Of a stretch of 64,000 nt of DNA, positions 22,376 to 31,633 are shown in pieces. How positions within the stretch are numbered: the first letter of the stretch is position 1; every line of letters starts with the position of its first letter. Location: contig DGRX01000019.1 of the NCBI GenBank assembly GCA_002391235.1, positions 1-64,000 on the forward strand. Reading direction: 5' to 3'. This DNA comes from Treponema sp. UBA4377. Lineage in GTDB: Bacteria > Spirochaetota > Spirochaetia > Treponematales > Treponemataceae. The position numbers and the translations under genes are program-made. Under the pieces are notes generated by a model. The model saw only the letters and a list, made by a program, of their open reading frames with translations. It was not told where the DNA came from and did no database searches.

Positions 22376-24400
22376 ATGGCCTTTGTTCAATTTTCAAAAG
22401 TGTCGCTTTCTTTTGGCGACAAAAAAATACTCGACAACGTCAGCGTAAACTTAAAGACAGGGACAAAGGCCGCGCTCACGGGAGCCAACGGCGCCGGAAA
22501 GTCAACGCTGATAAAAATCATGGCCGGCCTTCAGGAGCCTGACGGCGGGGAACGCGTCGCGCAAAAGGACGCGCGAATCGTCTACCTTCCCCAATCGGGC
22601 CTTACCCATTCAGGCTCCACGCTCTTGCAGGAAGCCGACCGCGCCTTTGACTACGGCTACAAAATCCAGGAAGAAATCGACTCGATTGGCGACGCGCTAA
22701 AGGAAAACCCGTCCAACAGCGCGGAGCTTTTGGAGCGCCACGCCGCCCTTCTTGCAAGGCTTGAAGAGTCGGGCTGGTACCGCCGCGACGCGCTTGCCGA
22801 AAGCGTTTTGCTTGGCCTTGGATTTTCTAGAGCCGACTTTGCAAAGATGACCGACGAATTTTCCGGCGGCTGGCAGATGAGAATCGCGCTTGCCAAGGCC
22901 TTGATGCAAGGGCCGGACATTCTGTTGCTTGACGAGCCGACAAACTACTTGGACATCGAGGCGCGCGATTGGCTTGAATCGTTCCTGCAAAATTTTAAGG
23001 GCGGCTTTTTGCTTGTAAGCCACGACCGCTACTTTTTGGACGTTACGATAAACGAAGTCTACGAGCTTTTTAACGGCCAGCTAAACCGCTATCCCGGAAA
23101 CTACAGCCACTACGAAAAAGTCCGCGAGGCCGAGCTAAAGACCTTGATGGCAGAATACCAAAAGCAGCAAGAAGAAATCGCCCACTTGCAGTCATTCATC
23201 GACCGCTTTGGCTACAAGGCCACTAAGGCCGTGCAGGCGCAAAGCCGTCAAAAGATGCTGGACAAAATCGTTCCGATAGAAATCCCAGAGTCGCTTAAAA
23301 AAATCCACTTTAAGTTTCCGCCGGCGCCGCATTCAGGCCAGCTGGTCTTTAGGGCAAACGGCCTTACAAAAAGCTACGACGGCGCGACAAAAGTTTTGGA
23401 CAACTTGGACTTGCAGATAGAAAACGGCGAGCGCCTTGTAGTCGTGGGCCACAACGGCGCCGGAAAGTCAACGCTCCTTCGCATAATCGCGGGCGTGGAC
23501 AAAGACTTTAGCGGCGAGTTGATTCCGGGTTCCGGCGTCCAGATCGGCTACTTTAGCCAGGACAACGCGGAGACGATAAAAGGAAGCCAATCCGTTTTGC
23601 AAAGCATAGAAGACATTTGCCCGCTGGAATTGGTTCCCAAAGCCCGCGACATGCTGGGCGCCTTTTTGTTCCGCGGCGACGACGTATTTAAAAGCCTTGA
23701 CGTTTTGAGCGGCGGCGAAAAATCTCGCGTGGCCCTGCTGCGACTCCTTTTAAAGCCGATAAACTTTTTGATTTTGGACGAACCGACAAACCACTTGGAC
23801 ATGCAGTCCAAGGACGCGCTTTTGGAGGCGCTTAAGGATTTTGGCGGAACGGTTGTCTTTGTAAGCCACGACCGCGGCTTTATCCAAGATTTGGCCACGC
23901 GGGTTTTGGAACTAAAGCCCGGAAGCGCGAGAAACTTTTTGGGCGGCTACGAGTATTACTTGGAGCGCGTCGCTTCCGAAGCTGGCGGAACGGTTTCCGC
24001 CCCCAACTCGGACGGCTCGCAAAACAAAAACGGCGCCGGAAAAAGTTCCCAAGCCCAAAACCCGTCCAGCGGAAATTCAAGGCAAGCCCAAAACTCCGCC
24101 CAAGCCGCCGCAAGCGCGAACCAGTCGCAAGGCCAAAAATCGGCGGCCGCGATTAGCTGGGAAGAGCAAAAAAAAGCCGCCAACGAAAAAAAGCGCCTTG
24201 AGCGTTTGGTCGAAAGCCTTGGCGCCCAAATAGAAGAAAAGGAAAAAGCCATAAAGGCTTTGGAAGAAAAAATGTCCGACCCCGCCGTTTATTCCAACGG
24301 CGCCAAGGCCACGGAAGTTCAAAAGCAAATCGCGGCCGCCTCCGCCGAATTGGACGCGCTCAACGCCCAATGGGAAGAAGCGGCCGAAAAGCTAGGATAA
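22376..24400 (+). CDS. ABC-F family ATPase (Uup/EttA-like)
   Basis: A 674-residue protein with two ATP-binding cassettes and no membrane segment. Cassette 1 has GANGAGKST, signature FSGGWQMRIA and LLDEPTNYLD; cassette 2 has GHNGAGKST, LSGGEKSRVA and LDEPTNHLD. The linker between them carries the ABC-F type helical insert (SHYEKVREAELKTLMAEYQK). A Ser/Gln/Asn-rich stretch near 555-600 leads into a C-terminal coiled coil rich in Lys and Glu, as in Uup. Such proteins act on the ribosome in translation or protect it from antibiotics. AAGGAAC precedes ATG 22376. Confidence 0.9.
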   Translation: MAFVQFSKVSLSFGDKKILDNVSVNLKTGTKAALTGANGAGKSTLIKIMAGLQEPDGGERVAQKDARIVYLPQSGLTHSGSTLLQEADRAFDYGYKIQEEIDSIGDALKENPSNSAELLERHAALLARLEESGWYRRDALAESVLLGLGFSRADFAKMTDEFSGGWQMRIALAKALMQGPDILLLDEPTNYLDIEARDWLESFLQNFKGGFLLVSHDRYFLDVTINEVYELFNGQLNRYPGNYSHYEKVREAELKTLMAEYQKQQEEIAHLQSFIDRFGYKATKAVQAQSRQKMLDKIVPIEIPESLKKIHFKFPPAPHSGQLVFRANGLTKSYDGATKVLDNLDLQIENGERLVVVGHNGAGKSTLLRIIAGVDKDFSGELIPGSGVQIGYFSQDNAETIKGSQSVLQSIEDICPLELVPKARDMLGAFLFRGDDVFKSLDVLSGGEKSRVALLRLLLKPINFLILDEPTNHLDMQSKDALLEALKDFGGTVVFVSHDRGFIQDLATRVLELKPGSARNFLGGYEYYLERVASEAGGTVSAPNSDGSQNKNGAGKSSQAQNPSSGNSRQAQNSAQAAASANQSQGQKSAAAISWEEQKKAANEKKRLERLVESLGAQIEEKEKAIKALEEKMSDPAVYSNGAKATEVQKQIAAASAELDALNAQWEEAAEKLG

Positions 24401-24424
24401 AAAGCGACTGCAAGGAGAATGTTT

Positions 24425-25930
24425 ATGACAAACACGATTAGGGAAAGCAACAGCGTCAACGACTTTATCGTAAAGAACAGAATCAGGGTGAACGGCTATC
24501 TAAACAACGCCCTTCTTTTTTTCATAGTCACAGGTCCCGCGATTGCGCTGGGAATAAAGACGGATTTTTTTCCGGACATCAAGTACTCAACTTGCTTTAT
24601 CATTTCGGCGGGCGTCGCGGCCTTGGCGATCATTCATAGGATTCTTTTAAAGAAACTCCCCAAGTCGATTGTCACAAGCGTATTCGCGCTCACGGCCTTG
24701 GACGCGATCATCGTCTACATGTCCTACAGCCATGTCAGCATTCTTTTGACTTGGTTTTTGGTTCCGCTTTTAAGCCTGCTTTTTGTGGACAAGATGATTT
24801 ATTTTTATTCCACCGCGCTCAACTACGCGCTGATGTTCGCCACCACATACTTCACCGCCCCCTACCAGGCGGCGCTCAACTCAAAGTATGAAAACAGCCT
24901 TGACTTCTTTTTGGACAGAATCGGCGGCTTTACAATCGAGACCTTGATAATGTTCGCGGCCGGCTACACAATCGCAAAGCTTGTCAAAGATTATTTTGGA
25001 ACGCTTTTCATGCAGTACGAAACAATCAAAAGCCACGAAGAGGACATGAGCGAAAAGCTTGAGCTCTTGAATTCGATGGTCGAAATCTACGACAACGTGA
25101 ACCTAATCAACTTCATCGACAACACAGAGATGCCCTTGCGCGACCCCGAAAAGAAAAAGCGCGGAATCGACATGACCGCCCAGACCCACACAATCATGAA
25201 CCAGAGAATCAAGGACCAAGTCATGCCCGACCAGCTGGACGCCTTCTTGACATTCACCAACATAAAAACCGTCCGCGCCAGGCTCTCGCACAAAAAGCTG
25301 ATTTCGGCCGACTTTATCAACGTGGTCTCCGGCTGGTTCCGCGCGCAATACATTACGGTCGACTCCACCCTTGACGGAATCCCCAACAAAGTAATTTACA
25401 CGACAAGAAACGTTGACGAAGAAAAGCAGCGCGAGGAGCACTTGATCCGCCTTTCGATGACCGACGAAATGACTCGCCTTTACAACCGAAGGTGCTACGA
25501 GGAAGACTTGGAGGAATACAGGCTTAAGGGAGCGCCCGAAGACATGGTTATTTTTTCAATCGACGTGAACGGATTGAAAACCGTCAACGACACAAAAGGC
25601 CACGCCGCCGGCGACGAGCTTATAAAAGGCGCGGCGGACTGCCTTGCGCTTTCCGTCCGAAACTTCGGCAAAGTTTACAGAACGGGCGGCGATGAGTTTA
25701 TGGCCATCGTCTCCGTAAAAAACCCCGAATCAATCCGCGAGGAAATCAAGAAAAAAGCCTCCGAATGGCACGGCATGCACACAGAAGAAATGACAATGTC
25801 AATCGGCTACGCCCAAGCGCAAAGCCATAAGTCCGCATCAATCGACGACCTTGAGCGCATTGCCGACGCCGACATGTATTCCGAAAAGGAAAAGTTCTAC
25901 AAGGAGCGCGGCATCGACCGAAGAAGGTAG
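24425..25930 (+). CDS. membrane diguanylate cyclase (GGDEF)
   Basis: About 501 residues. Five to six N-terminal membrane helices (within residues 25-190, for example ALLFFIVTGPAIALGI and ALNYALMFATTYFTA) are followed by a linker and a GGDEF domain with LSMTDEMTRLYNRR, IDVNGLKTVNDTKGHAAGDE and RTGGDEF, an intact active site. It should make c-di-GMP from GTP in response to a membrane signal. AAGGAG lies 8 bases before ATG 24425, so this is preferred over ATG 24419. It follows the ABC-F gene by 24 bases and may share its transcript. Confidence 0.88.
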   Translation: MTNTIRESNSVNDFIVKNRIRVNGYLNNALLFFIVTGPAIALGIKTDFFPDIKYSTCFIISAGVAALAIIHRILLKKLPKSIVTSVFALTALDAIIVYMSYSHVSILLTWFLVPLLSLLFVDKMIYFYSTALNYALMFATTYFTAPYQAALNSKYENSLDFFLDRIGGFTIETLIMFAAGYTIAKLVKDYFGTLFMQYETIKSHEEDMSEKLELLNSMVEIYDNVNLINFIDNTEMPLRDPEKKKRGIDMTAQTHTIMNQRIKDQVMPDQLDAFLTFTNIKTVRARLSHKKLISADFINVVSGWFRAQYITVDSTLDGIPNKVIYTTRNVDEEKQREEHLIRLSMTDEMTRLYNRRCYEEDLEEYRLKGAPEDMVIFSIDVNGLKTVNDTKGHAAGDELIKGAADCLALSVRNFGKVYRTGGDEFMAIVSVKNPESIREEIKKKASEWHGMHTEEMTMSIGYAQAQSHKSASIDDLERIADADMYSEKEKFYKERGIDRRR

Positions 25931-25951
25931 CGGAGGGGGGGCAAGAAGAAT

Positions 25952-28348
25952 TTATAGAGTTTTATAAGTTCTTCTTGTTTTTATCGTTCCGTCTGGATAG
26001 AACTCGTATTCATACCATAGCTCACCCAAACCAAATACTGTATGAATCAAACGGTCTGAAGAATCATATTCACTCCATACATCCAAATTCACATTATTAA
26101 CTCTTGACTTAACATGTTTCTTATATCCTTCTCTTGTATGATTATACTCAATATAAGACTCGCTTCCATCGCTGCCTTTTATGTGCGACAAATAATCCCC
26201 CCAATATTCATCAGAAACATATTCATAAAAATACTCATCCCCTTTATCATTTTTTTCATAGATTTGATTTCCGGAACTATCGTACTTATACCAGGACTCA
26301 TTTCCGCTGGCATACTTTTTATGAATCAGCTTTCCATTATCATCATATTCGTTCCAGAATTCCTCAATCGTTGAACCATTGCTCTTACAATGAACAAGGT
26401 GCCCTTTTTTATCGTATTCGCAGTTATACAACACGGTCTCTCCAGAATCATTTTTTGAATATATCACATTCCCAAATATGTCATACTTATCTACACTAGA
26501 GTACACAACCCATTTAGAAATTGTAGAATTTGTTGAGAGATGTATTTCTTTGTAAATCTTATCCCCAAGCTTTTCTTTGTCATAAAAACTGTCTTTTATG
26601 TTTGAATTACTAGAAACATCCAAAATATCTTCGATTTTACTATTTTCATATGTAGAATTTATTTCTTTCAAAGCATTAAAATAAATATCAGCGCCAAGAA
26701 TGTCATTTTGAGCGGTGCAAACATTTACGAGTTCTATACACGCATTACTAAGAATACGCTTCAATTCAGAATCATTTTCCAACGTATCTTTATACCAAAC
26801 CGATGAGAAATTTAAATTTTCATAGATTGAATTTGTCCTAATAAAGAAAATTCCCAATTTGGCCTTTATTTTGGAGCTTTGAGGGTCAAGTAAAAGCGCC
26901 TCTTTATAAAGGCTAAAAGCCTTGTCAAAATTTCCTAAACGATCTTCTTCTACAGCATAATTAAAAACAACCAATGATTTTTCTTCAACATCAGTTATAG
27001 CATTTTTCTCAAAGTATGCAACAGCGGGATCAATCAAATCATTGTAACTTTTGCTAACCATCTCTTCATAATCTATTGTTTCGTAAGTAGAAATTTCTTC
27101 GGATTTCGCATTTTTTTCCATTGGCTTTACAGCAACATCCAAAGGTTTTTCTTTCATATAAGAATCCAACATACAAGATTCCTTATAAAGGGCGATGGCC
27201 CTCATCTCCTTCTTCATCGCTTTTTCTATTAATGCATAATTGTAAATTATTCCGGCCTTATTCTTGTCGCCCTTTATTGCGTCTTTTTGCTCGTATGAAA
27301 TCTTTGCGTATTTTTCCGCTTCGGCATATTTCTTTTGTCGGTAAAGACACAAAGCCAAATTATTGTAAGTTACAGGATCTTTGTCGCCGGGATGTAATAG
27401 TCCCACTACCTTTCGATGACAACTTTCGGCCTTTATGTAATTTCCCTGACTTGAATACACTACGCCGCATTCATTTAAAGCCGCAAGATTTATCGGATCC
27501 AAAGAAATGACTTGATTGTAGCAGTTTATAGCATTGTTCTTGTCTTTGTAAACTTCGTTAAGGATTCTAGCCTCTTCCAAATAAGCCTTTGAATTTTGAG
27601 GATTAACCAGACGAGCTTTTATAAAAGCCAAAAGAGCGTCTTTATTTTGCCCAAGTCTTTTGCAAGCCATACCCAAATTTAAGTACGACGAATCAAATTT
27701 TTTTTGATACCTTATCGAAGACTCAAAAGCGGAGCGCGCAGCCGTAAAGTTTTTCAGCCTATATCGAGCACGTCCAAGCTGATAATAGTACCAATAGTTG
27801 CTCGGATCGTACTTTACAGCGAACTCAAACTCTATCACAGCCTTTTCCCAATCCCTTGAATCGGCATAGTTCATACCCAAAATGAAATGGCTTACAGGAT
27901 CGTTGGAACTTATAGTCTGGACTTTTTTGACATATTCAGCGGTTGCCTTCACCAATTTTTCCTTGCGAGAAGGATCCCGTTCGCATTGAGAAGCTTCATA
28001 CAAGGCACTAGCCACTTCACTATACCTAGAGACTGAATAAACAGGCTCGTTTTCTGAAAGCGGAAGCTGTGAAACTGCGTTCTTGAAGTTAATTAAGGCA
28101 CTGTCAATATTGCCATTGTTAAGGTCGGCTTTCCCATCAGCGATTTTTTTGTTTATTATCGAAATTCTGGCCTGAAGCATTGCATTCTTTTGTGCCAAGG
28201 ATTCTTCAGTATCTTCAGCCTTTTTTGTTTCATTCTTTTCATTGACTCTAGCACTAGTAATTCCAGACCTTAAAGATTCATTATTTTGTGAAAAACAGTT
28301 TAGCAAAACCACCCCATACAAAACAAAAAGGAAAAGTGACTTTTTCAT
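25952..28348 (-). CDS. secreted TPR protein with YD/RHS-like C-terminal repeats
   Basis: A 798-residue protein with signal peptide MKKSLFLFVLYGVVLLNCFS. Residues about 80-520 contain many tetratricopeptide repeats (WEKAVIEFEFAVKYDPSNYW, YYQLGRARYRLKNFTAARSA, DPINLAALNECGVVYSSQGN). The last 190 residues contain short repeats such as EYDDNGKLIHKKY, KYDSSGNQIYEKN and EYDSSDRLIHTV, which look like YD repeats of the RHS type. The gene is visibly AT-richer than its surroundings, suggesting transfer. It follows the HEPN-like gene by 9 bases with TAGGAG before its start, so the two form an operon. The function is unknown. Confidence 0.7.
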   Translation of the reverse strand: MKKSLFLFVLYGVVLLNCFSQNNESLRSGITSARVNEKNETKKAEDTEESLAQKNAMLQARISIINKKIADGKADLNNGNIDSALINFKNAVSQLPLSENEPVYSVSRYSEVASALYEASQCERDPSRKEKLVKATAEYVKKVQTISSNDPVSHFILGMNYADSRDWEKAVIEFEFAVKYDPSNYWYYYQLGRARYRLKNFTAARSAFESSIRYQKKFDSSYLNLGMACKRLGQNKDALLAFIKARLVNPQNSKAYLEEARILNEVYKDKNNAINCYNQVISLDPINLAALNECGVVYSSQGNYIKAESCHRKVVGLLHPGDKDPVTYNNLALCLYRQKKYAEAEKYAKISYEQKDAIKGDKNKAGIIYNYALIEKAMKKEMRAIALYKESCMLDSYMKEKPLDVAVKPMEKNAKSEEISTYETIDYEEMVSKSYNDLIDPAVAYFEKNAITDVEEKSLVVFNYAVEEDRLGNFDKAFSLYKEALLLDPQSSKIKAKLGIFFIRTNSIYENLNFSSVWYKDTLENDSELKRILSNACIELVNVCTAQNDILGADIYFNALKEINSTYENSKIEDILDVSSNSNIKDSFYDKEKLGDKIYKEIHLSTNSTISKWVVYSSVDKYDIFGNVIYSKNDSGETVLYNCEYDKKGHLVHCKSNGSTIEEFWNEYDDNGKLIHKKYASGNESWYKYDSSGNQIYEKNDKGDEYFYEYVSDEYWGDYLSHIKGSDGSESYIEYNHTREGYKKHVKSRVNNVNLDVWSEYDSSDRLIHTVFGLGELWYEYEFYPDGTIKTRRTYKTL

Positions 28349-28357
28349 ATAAAACTC

Positions 28358-29272
28358 CTACCTCAAATCCTTAAGATATATTTCCAATATTTCACCGGCA
28401 CAACGAACCAACTCTATGTCTCGGGGATCGTTAAACCGTTTATCTCCATGAAATAGATTACATCGAACTTGATACATTGTTTGAAAAAGAGCGTTTGTTC
28501 GTTTATAGATATCTTTATCATCTTTTAACGCTTCAAAAGTTTCTCTGTTTTGATAATTACTTTTCACATCTATAACTTTATCGTCCAAAAAAATCTTAAT
28601 AAAAGGTGAATTAAAAACCATTTCGTATTTTGTTTTAAATCGTTTTCTTTGTTCATTACACCACTCTATTATTTTTGCATACTCCGCGCCTTCTCTTTCT
28701 TCCCCTCTTTTGTCAACATATTTCCCAGGAAATCTCCTATATAAATGGTTAAAGTAAATCCACAAAGCCATAAATTTTACAAAAAATGGATCATTGTGTT
28801 CCACTCCATAATTATACCATTCTTTCCAATTAAGACGTTCAATCTGCTCTTCGTAAATTGTTTTTTCCCACTTGATTTTGCCATTATCAAGGTCTTGAAT
28901 TATTTCCAACAACAACCATTTTTCGTTTTCGTCTTGTCGCTTCTTAGCATCATCCTTATGATTATCAACGCTATCAGCAACTTGTTTGAAATAATCATAT
29001 TTACTTAAGTAATCATATTCCACATATGGAGCTAAAGTTTTTATTAGCCATATGACGCCCCGGGCATATTCTGTTTCAACAAGCCTGATACTAGGATAAT
29101 CCAATAGGAGTCTTTCACGTAAGGTACGATTTGAATCACTCACTGAATCAATCTTTTCAAGTTTTTCCGGTGTTGCAATAATTACATCAGCGCCACCCCA
29201 ATACTCTTTTTTATAATCCCTGTATCGCTCAGCCTCAACCAACTTTCTTACAAAATCAAAAGAATTCCCCAA
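28358..29272 (-). CDS. HEPN-like protein, possible ribonuclease or defence factor
   Basis: A 304-residue soluble protein. The C-terminal part contains YQVRCNLFHGDKRF, an R-x4-H motif within paired helices, which is the mark of HEPN domains of the Apea/MAE type; these often cleave RNA in toxin, Abi and CRISPR systems. The remaining N-terminal 220 residues are unrecognised and rich in Lys, Glu and aromatics. The start appears to be TTG 29270-29272 behind GGGGGAT. AT-rich like its operon partner and only 165 bases from an intact VapBC pair, so it belongs to an accessory island. Ribonuclease activity is inferred from the motif only. Confidence 0.6.
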   Translation of the reverse strand: MGNSFDFVRKLVEAERYRDYKKEYWGGADVIIATPEKLEKIDSVSDSNRTLRERLLLDYPSIRLVETEYARGVIWLIKTLAPYVEYDYLSKYDYFKQVADSVDNHKDDAKKRQDENEKWLLLEIIQDLDNGKIKWEKTIYEEQIERLNWKEWYNYGVEHNDPFFVKFMALWIYFNHLYRRFPGKYVDKRGEEREGAEYAKIIEWCNEQRKRFKTKYEMVFNSPFIKIFLDDKVIDVKSNYQNRETFEALKDDKDIYKRTNALFQTMYQVRCNLFHGDKRFNDPRDIELVRCAGEILEIYLKDLR

Positions 29273-29391
29273 AATCTAATCCCCCATCGAAAGTAATATA
29301 CTGCCATTATATCCCACAGCTCAAACTTAGTGAAGTGTAACTAATACGTCAGACAACCTAGAGCAAGAAATAATCTAACAACGATTATTCC

Positions 29392-29420
29392 TTGACGACA
29401 CAGCAATTATCGGTTATATT
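29392..29420 (+). promoter_or_regulatory. promoter of the VapBC pair
   Basis: TTGACG (29392-29397), 17-base spacer, TATATT (29415-29420); GAGG lies before the antitoxin ATG at 29438. No long palindrome for autoregulation is obvious between promoter and start. Confidence 0.6.
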
Positions 29421-29437
29421 TTAAATAGAGGCGTTTT

Positions 29438-29650
29438 ATGTCAGATGCGGCATTGGCTGATTTTATTGGACAAATCGAAAATTTCTCATTTAAGCAACGG
29501 CTTTCAATTCTGAGCGCCGTTATAAATTCTTTGCATCGAAAGAATAAAAAAGCCCAAGCCGTTTCCAAAGCTGACGCATTATATGGTTTAATAAAGGATA
29601 GTGAAATAAATCTTGAGTCTGCCCGTTCCGAACGCCTTTCAGAAAAATGA
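29438..29650 (+). CDS. antitoxin of a PIN-domain toxin module
   Basis: A 70-residue protein, MSDAALADFIGQIENFSFKQ and so on, ending NLESARSERLSEK. The size, the helical N-terminus and the final EINLESARSERL helix fit small type II antitoxins whose C-terminus plugs the toxin. Its stop overlaps the toxin start (ATGA, 29647-29650), the usual layout of these pairs. It has its own promoter. The exact antitoxin family is not clear to me. Confidence 0.75.
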   Translation: MSDAALADFIGQIENFSFKQRLSILSAVINSLHRKNKKAQAVSKADALYGLIKDSEINLESARSERLSEK

Positions 29651-30066
29651 TAAAAGTACTGTTCGACACAAACATCATCGTTGACATTTTACTTGCCAGG
29701 GACGAATTCGCTCCGCACGCTTTGGCCGCGCTAAAACTTGCCGAAAACAAACTTATAAAAGGCTATGTTTCTGCCGCCTCGTTAGCCGACATTCACTACA
29801 TTGTAAAACGCGCGTCAAAAAGCGAAGAAATCGCGATGAAAGGCATCGACTATATTTTGGACATACTGCGCGTCGCAAAAATTAACAAAAAAATAATCTT
29901 AAGCGCAAGAAAAGACAACTGGAACGATTTTGAAGATTCAATACAGTATGAATGCGCGGTAAAAAACCATTTGCATTGCATTTTGACTAGAAATGAAAAG
30001 GATTTTGCCCAAAGCAAAATTCCCGTCTACGCTCCGCAAAATTTCCTTTCAATATTCACCAAATAA
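29647..30066 (+). CDS. PIN-domain ribonuclease toxin (VapC-like)
   Basis: A 139-residue PIN protein with all four acidic residues expected: D7 (LFDTN), D48 (SLADIHY), D97 (DFEDSIQ) and D119 (RNEKDF). VapC-type toxins cleave RNA, often tRNA, and are held inactive by the antitoxin. The size equals a full-length family member, unlike the broken copy at 4.5 kb. It converges on a phosphoesterase gene that ends 3 bases away. It stands at the edge of the AT-rich island. Confidence 0.88.
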   Translation: MIKVLFDTNIIVDILLARDEFAPHALAALKLAENKLIKGYVSAASLADIHYIVKRASKSEEIAMKGIDYILDILRVAKINKKIILSARKDNWNDFEDSIQYECAVKNHLHCILTRNEKDFAQSKIPVYAPQNFLSIFTK

Positions 30067-30069
30067 CTA

Positions 30070-30741
30070 CTACCACCCCATCAGCGGCGGCGTGTATGGC
30101 GAAAAGTCCCAGCCGTCCAGCGACAGGCTTACGGAAAAAAATGTCGTTTGGATTCGCTCTTGCATTCCGGGAATTTGCGTAATGGCAAAGCAGGCTTTTT
30201 GGCCGCCGCGGGGATGCGAGCAGCTTCCGGGATTTATAAAATAAGTGCAGTCTTCTTCTTGGCTTTTGGCGATGTGGGTGTGGCCGTAAAAGACAGCGTC
30301 GGCTTGGTTTTCCAGCGCGACTTGGTTCATGCGGCCAAGGCCGTAGTAGGCGCCTTCGGAATGGCCGTGCGTGGCCATGACTTTCATTCCGGCGACTTTT
30401 AAAAATTGATGCAAGGGAACTTTTATCTCGCCGTCGCCAAACGGAAAGTCGGGATAGTCGCCGTTTCCGCGAGCGAAAATCGCAACGGGAGGAAAGGCCT
30501 TGGCCAGTTTTTTGTTTTTGCCCGCCGCTTCCAGGACGGAACAAAAGTCTCCGATTCCGTCTCCGCAAAAAACAAGCGCGTCGCATCTCTCGCCAAACTT
30601 TTCAACGATTGCCCTAAAAACGTCGGCTCTTCCGTGCGAGTCAGAGAGGACCAATAAGGACGCCCGCTCTTTTTTGGCAAGGGCTTTTATCGCGTCGGCG
30701 CTTCCAATGCTTCCGTCGGCGTGTTGAGCGATCTCAATCAT
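30070..30741 (-). CDS. metallophosphoesterase of the YfcE/MJ0936 type
   Basis: A 223-residue protein with the calcineurin-like metal motifs: LVLSDSHGRADVF (D-x-H), FCGDGIGDF (GD), ARGNGDY (GN), ATHGHSEG (GH) and FYGHTHIA (GHxH). These enzymes hydrolyse phosphodiesters or phosphomonoesters with two metals; the natural substrate is unknown. The first 30 residues (MIEIAQHADGSIGSADAIKA) precede the first motif and are unusual. The ATG overlaps the stop of the upstream lipoprotein gene (ATGA), so the two are coupled. Confidence 0.85.
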   Translation of the reverse strand: MIEIAQHADGSIGSADAIKALAKKERASLLVLSDSHGRADVFRAIVEKFGERCDALVFCGDGIGDFCSVLEAAGKNKKLAKAFPPVAIFARGNGDYPDFPFGDGEIKVPLHQFLKVAGMKVMATHGHSEGAYYGLGRMNQVALENQADAVFYGHTHIAKSQEEDCTYFINPGSCSHPRGGQKACFAITQIPGMQERIQTTFFSVSLSLDGWDFSPYTPPLMGW

Positions 30742-31517
30742 TTTTCTTCAATCACAAAATGGTTGATTGACTGCAAGCCGCTTTCGGCGTCAACGTAGCG
30801 CGACAGCTTGTAGTTTTTTCCGACGATGCGCGAAACGTGCGCCATCAAGTCTTCGTCTCCGGGAAGCGGAGCCTGGGTCAAAAGCATGTATTCAATCGCG
30901 CTGTCCAAAAGCTTGTCCAAGTCTTTTACCTGCGTTTGAACGACTTCCTCTTTGTTTGTCTCGTCTTCGGCGGAACCGCTTCCTTCCATCGCGCGGTCAA
31001 CGACAAAATTGGCCGTGGCCTCAATTCCCTGCACGTCGTCTTGCGGAAAGAACGCGTAAACAGGATAGGGAATCATATTCTCTTGCGAAGAGTACTCGTC
31101 CTCCAATTTAGCGATAGCGTAGTTTGTGTTTTCCGGAGCGCCGACAACAATCAGGCCCGCAAGCTCGCGCTCTCCGATAAGAGACGGAAGGCGGCTTATG
31201 CGGCCCGACGGAAAATCGTTTGGAAAGACAAGCGGAAAAAGCAAGCCGCCTTCTTCCGTTCCGTCGTCAAGGCCGTATTTTTTTGAAAGGCCGTCGACTA
31301 TTTTTTTTACATAATCTTCCTCGTTGTAGCCGTAGCCAAAGACAACGCAGATTTTCTTTTCGGACGGATGCCATGAAGGCGAAGAAACTGCTGATTTTTT
31401 TTCTTCCGAAACTTCCAGCTCAAAAGGATCGGCAGTGTTTTTATGAACCTCTTGTTTTTTGCAAGAAAAAAGCGCGAGCGAAAAAAGCGCCGAGCAAATC
31501 AAAATTGTTTTTTTCAT
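30738..31517 (-). CDS. lipoprotein of unknown function
   Basis: About 259 residues from ATG 31515-31517. MKKTILICSALFSLALFSC19 is a lipoprotein signal. The mature part starts with a polar linker and then has alternating strands and helices (KKICVVFGYGYNEEDYVKKI, ELAGLIVVGAPENTNYAIAK, IPYPVYAFFPQDDVQGIEAT), which suggests a periplasmic binding-protein-like fold. I cannot name the ligand or family. It is the first gene of a pair with the phosphoesterase. An in-frame upstream start at 31535 would spoil the signal peptide. Confidence 0.7.
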   Translation of the reverse strand: MKKTILICSALFSLALFSCKKQEVHKNTADPFELEVSEEKKSAVSSPSWHPSEKKICVVFGYGYNEEDYVKKIVDGLSKKYGLDDGTEEGGLLFPLVFPNDFPSGRISRLPSLIGERELAGLIVVGAPENTNYAIAKLEDEYSSQENMIPYPVYAFFPQDDVQGIEATANFVVDRAMEGSGSAEDETNKEEVVQTQVKDLDKLLDSAIEYMLLTQAPLPGDEDLMAHVSRIVGKNYKLSRYVDAESGLQSINHFVIEEK

Positions 31518-31633
31518 GATAAGGCATTTTATCAAATCCGCGCTCTTTTTTCAACTGACGCGGCTTGCCAAACGCGGCGCCAGCAAAGCGCCTTGCCTTG
31601 AACTCCATGCCGATTTGCGCTATTATAAAAGGC

